Below, piece after piece: positions 9,966 to 11,069 of a DNA stretch of 11,069 nt (the first letter of the stretch is position 1; each line of letters opens with the position of its first letter). Origin of the DNA: Burkholderiaceae bacterium (lineage in GTDB: Bacteria > Pseudomonadota > Gammaproteobacteria > Burkholderiales > Burkholderiaceae_D); NCBI GenBank assembly GCA_031261905.1, contig JAISIS010000137.1:1-11069 (forward strand), given 5' to 3'. A program made the position numbers and the translations under genes. Under the pieces are notes generated by a model. It was not told where the DNA came from. It made no database searches and saw only the letters and a list, made by a program, of their open reading frames with translations.

Positions 9966-11069
9966 TCATAAACCCGAAAACGCTATTGCCAGTCGCTCCA
10001 ATGCCGAAAGCAAGACGCTTTTAGGACACGCGAAGTTCAGCCGCTCGAACCCTGAGCCGCCGGAGCCAAACATAGTGCCATCGTCAAGCCACAGCTTCGC
10101 GCGGTTGGTAATGATGTTACGAAGTTCGGCATCGCTCAGCCCGAACTCGGTAAAGTCGAGCCACGCGAGATATGTGCCCTCCTGCGGCGCGTATTTGACT
10201 TGCGGCAAGTTTTCGCTCAAAAAGCGGCGCATTAGCTGAGAATTGCCGAGCAAATACTTCCGCAGTTCGTCAAGCCACACAGCTCCGCTTTGGTACGCCG
10301 CACGGCAGGCGACAATACCCATTGTACCGACCTGACTGAACCCACTCCGCTCATACTCATCGACAAACTGGTTGCGCAGGTTCGGTTCGCTGATAAAGAT
10401 GTTCGCTATTTGCAGTCCCGCGAGGTTAAAGGTCTTGCTCGGTGCTGTGCACGTGATTGTGCGTGACGCAATCTCCGGACTCAAACTCGCAAATACCGTA
10501 TGCGTATGTCCCTGATAGACAAAGTCTTGATGGATTTCGTCGGCAACAATAATCACGTTGTGCCTGACGCAAATCTCGCCAAGTCTCGTAAGCTCATCAG
10601 GCGAGCAGACGCGTCCGACCGGATTATGCGGACTGCAAAGGATAAACAGCTTCACGCTATTCCGCACAATCTTCGCCTCGAAATCGTCGAAGTCGATTGA
10701 GTATCGACCAGCCTCATAGACAAGCCGATTCTCAATAAGCCGTCGGCCGTTCAACTTAACGGCTTCGCTGAACGGGTAGTAAACGGGAGGTTGTATCATT
10801 ACAGCGTCTCCAGCGTTTGTGTACGCACGAATCGCGACGTTCAGCGCGAATACAACACCGGGAGTCTTGACAAGCCACTCCGGCTCAACGGCCCACCTGT
10901 GACGCGTACTGAACCAAGCGGCAACGGCGTCAAAGTAGTCGGCTTTTGTATCGGAGTAACCGAATATGCCGTGGCGTGAACGCTCCGTCAGAGCGTCTAT
11001 AACGCAGGGCGGCGCGGGGAAATCCATATCCGCAACCCACATCGGGAAAACGTCTTGAGGTCTTCCGCG
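9966..11069 (-). CDS. MalY/PatB-type PLP-dependent C-S lyase or aminotransferase (N-terminus outside the window)
   Basis: The frame runs off the right edge; 367 codons are visible. The ATG at 11042 is not the start, because the frame stays open upstream and MWVADMDF is an internal family motif that normally lies about 30 residues in. Fold type I PLP enzyme. Numbered from that Met, FGYSD (27-31) is the family's substrate-loop region; SPHNPVGR (137-144) carries the PLP-binding Asn; ADEIHQD (167-173) has the Asp that pairs with the pyridine nitrogen; Lys203 in SKTFNLAGL holds PLP; Arg334 in ERLNFACP binds the substrate carboxylate. The family cleaves cystathionine or cysteine to pyruvate, ammonia and a thiol, with some transaminase activity; the physiological substrate is not shown. 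Leucine codons are mixed (TTG, CTT, CTC, CTA, TTA), unlike the CTG/CTT use of ppa, hinting at horizontal origin. Confidence 0.93.
   Translation of the reverse strand, partial: RGRPQDVFPMWVADMDFPAPPCVIDALTERSRHGIFGYSDTKADYFDAVAAWFSTRHRWAVEPEWLVKTPGVVFALNVAIRAYTNAGDAVMIQPPVYYPFSEAVKLNGRRLIENRLVYEAGRYSIDFDDFEAKIVRNSVKLFILCSPHNPVGRVCSPDELTRLGEICVRHNVIIVADEIHQDFVYQGHTHTVFASLSPEIASRTITCTAPSKTFNLAGLQIANIFISEPNLRNQFVDEYERSGFSQVGTMGIVACRAAYQSGAVWLDELRKYLLGNSQLMRRFLSENLPQVKYAPQEGTYLAWLDFTEFGLSDAELRNIITNRAKLWLDDGTMFGSGGSGFERLNFACPKSVLLSALERLAIAFSGL

Overview
The window looks like chromosomal DNA of a Gram-negative bacterium. Evidence: a lipobox signal peptide, a two-transmembrane chemoreceptor, a family I inorganic pyrophosphatase with the short bacterial layout, and a PAS-GAF-GGDEF-EAL protein. 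The chemoreceptor tail and the XRE-type regulator look proteobacterial. A gut-type or anaerobic betaproteobacterium (Burkholderiales, perhaps Oxalobacteraceae) is my best guess, supported also by an EFR1-like flavodoxin/ferredoxin. The taxon is an inference from protein flavour, not a database match. No rRNA, tRNA, CRISPR array, insertion sequence or complete mobile element was seen.

Layout from left to right. (1) The C-terminal end of an unrecognised protein (1-142, +), then a lipoprotein with an additional transmembrane segment (214-984, +). This gene runs tail to tail into ppa (989-1534, -) with only 4 bases between the stops. Upstream of ppa on the same strand is a beta-hydroxyacid dehydrogenase-family reductase (1591-2472, -). 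(2) A divergent intergenic region (2473-2668) with a perfect 22-bp tandem duplication and a clear extended -10 promoter. It serves an unrecognised 160-residue protein (2669-3151, +), which ends at a terminator convergent with the EFR1-like gene (3203-3979, -). (3) A small secreted Arg/Asp-repeat protein (4175-4498, +), a terminator, and then the PAS-GAF-GGAEF-EAL gene (4653-6857, +). The latter lacks a Shine-Dalgarno site but overlaps a short upstream reading frame by ATGA. (4) A bidirectional terminator (6861-6890) and a methyl-accepting chemotaxis protein (6913-8574, -). (5) A 587-bp gene-free, largely AT-rich region (8575-9161) holding a strong-looking extended -10 promoter, imperfect tandem repeats and several inverted repeats, the last of which covers part of the ribosome binding site of an XRE-type regulator (9162-9779, +). 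(6) A terminator, a possible tiny gene or gene remnant (9814-9897, -), a second strong terminator, and a truncated-by-window MalY/PatB-type PLP enzyme (9966-11069, -) with different leucine codon use.

The genes do not form one pathway. The best functional theme is signalling: a c-di-GMP-type protein with degenerate GGDEF and EAL motifs lies convergent to a chemoreceptor, and a regulator has an unusually long and structured leader. No complete new defence or metabolic system is visible. The most unusual features are the doubly degenerate c-di-GMP protein with its overlapping upstream reading frame, the structured leader of the XRE gene, the 22-bp tandem duplication between divergent genes, and the Arg/Asp-repeat exported protein.
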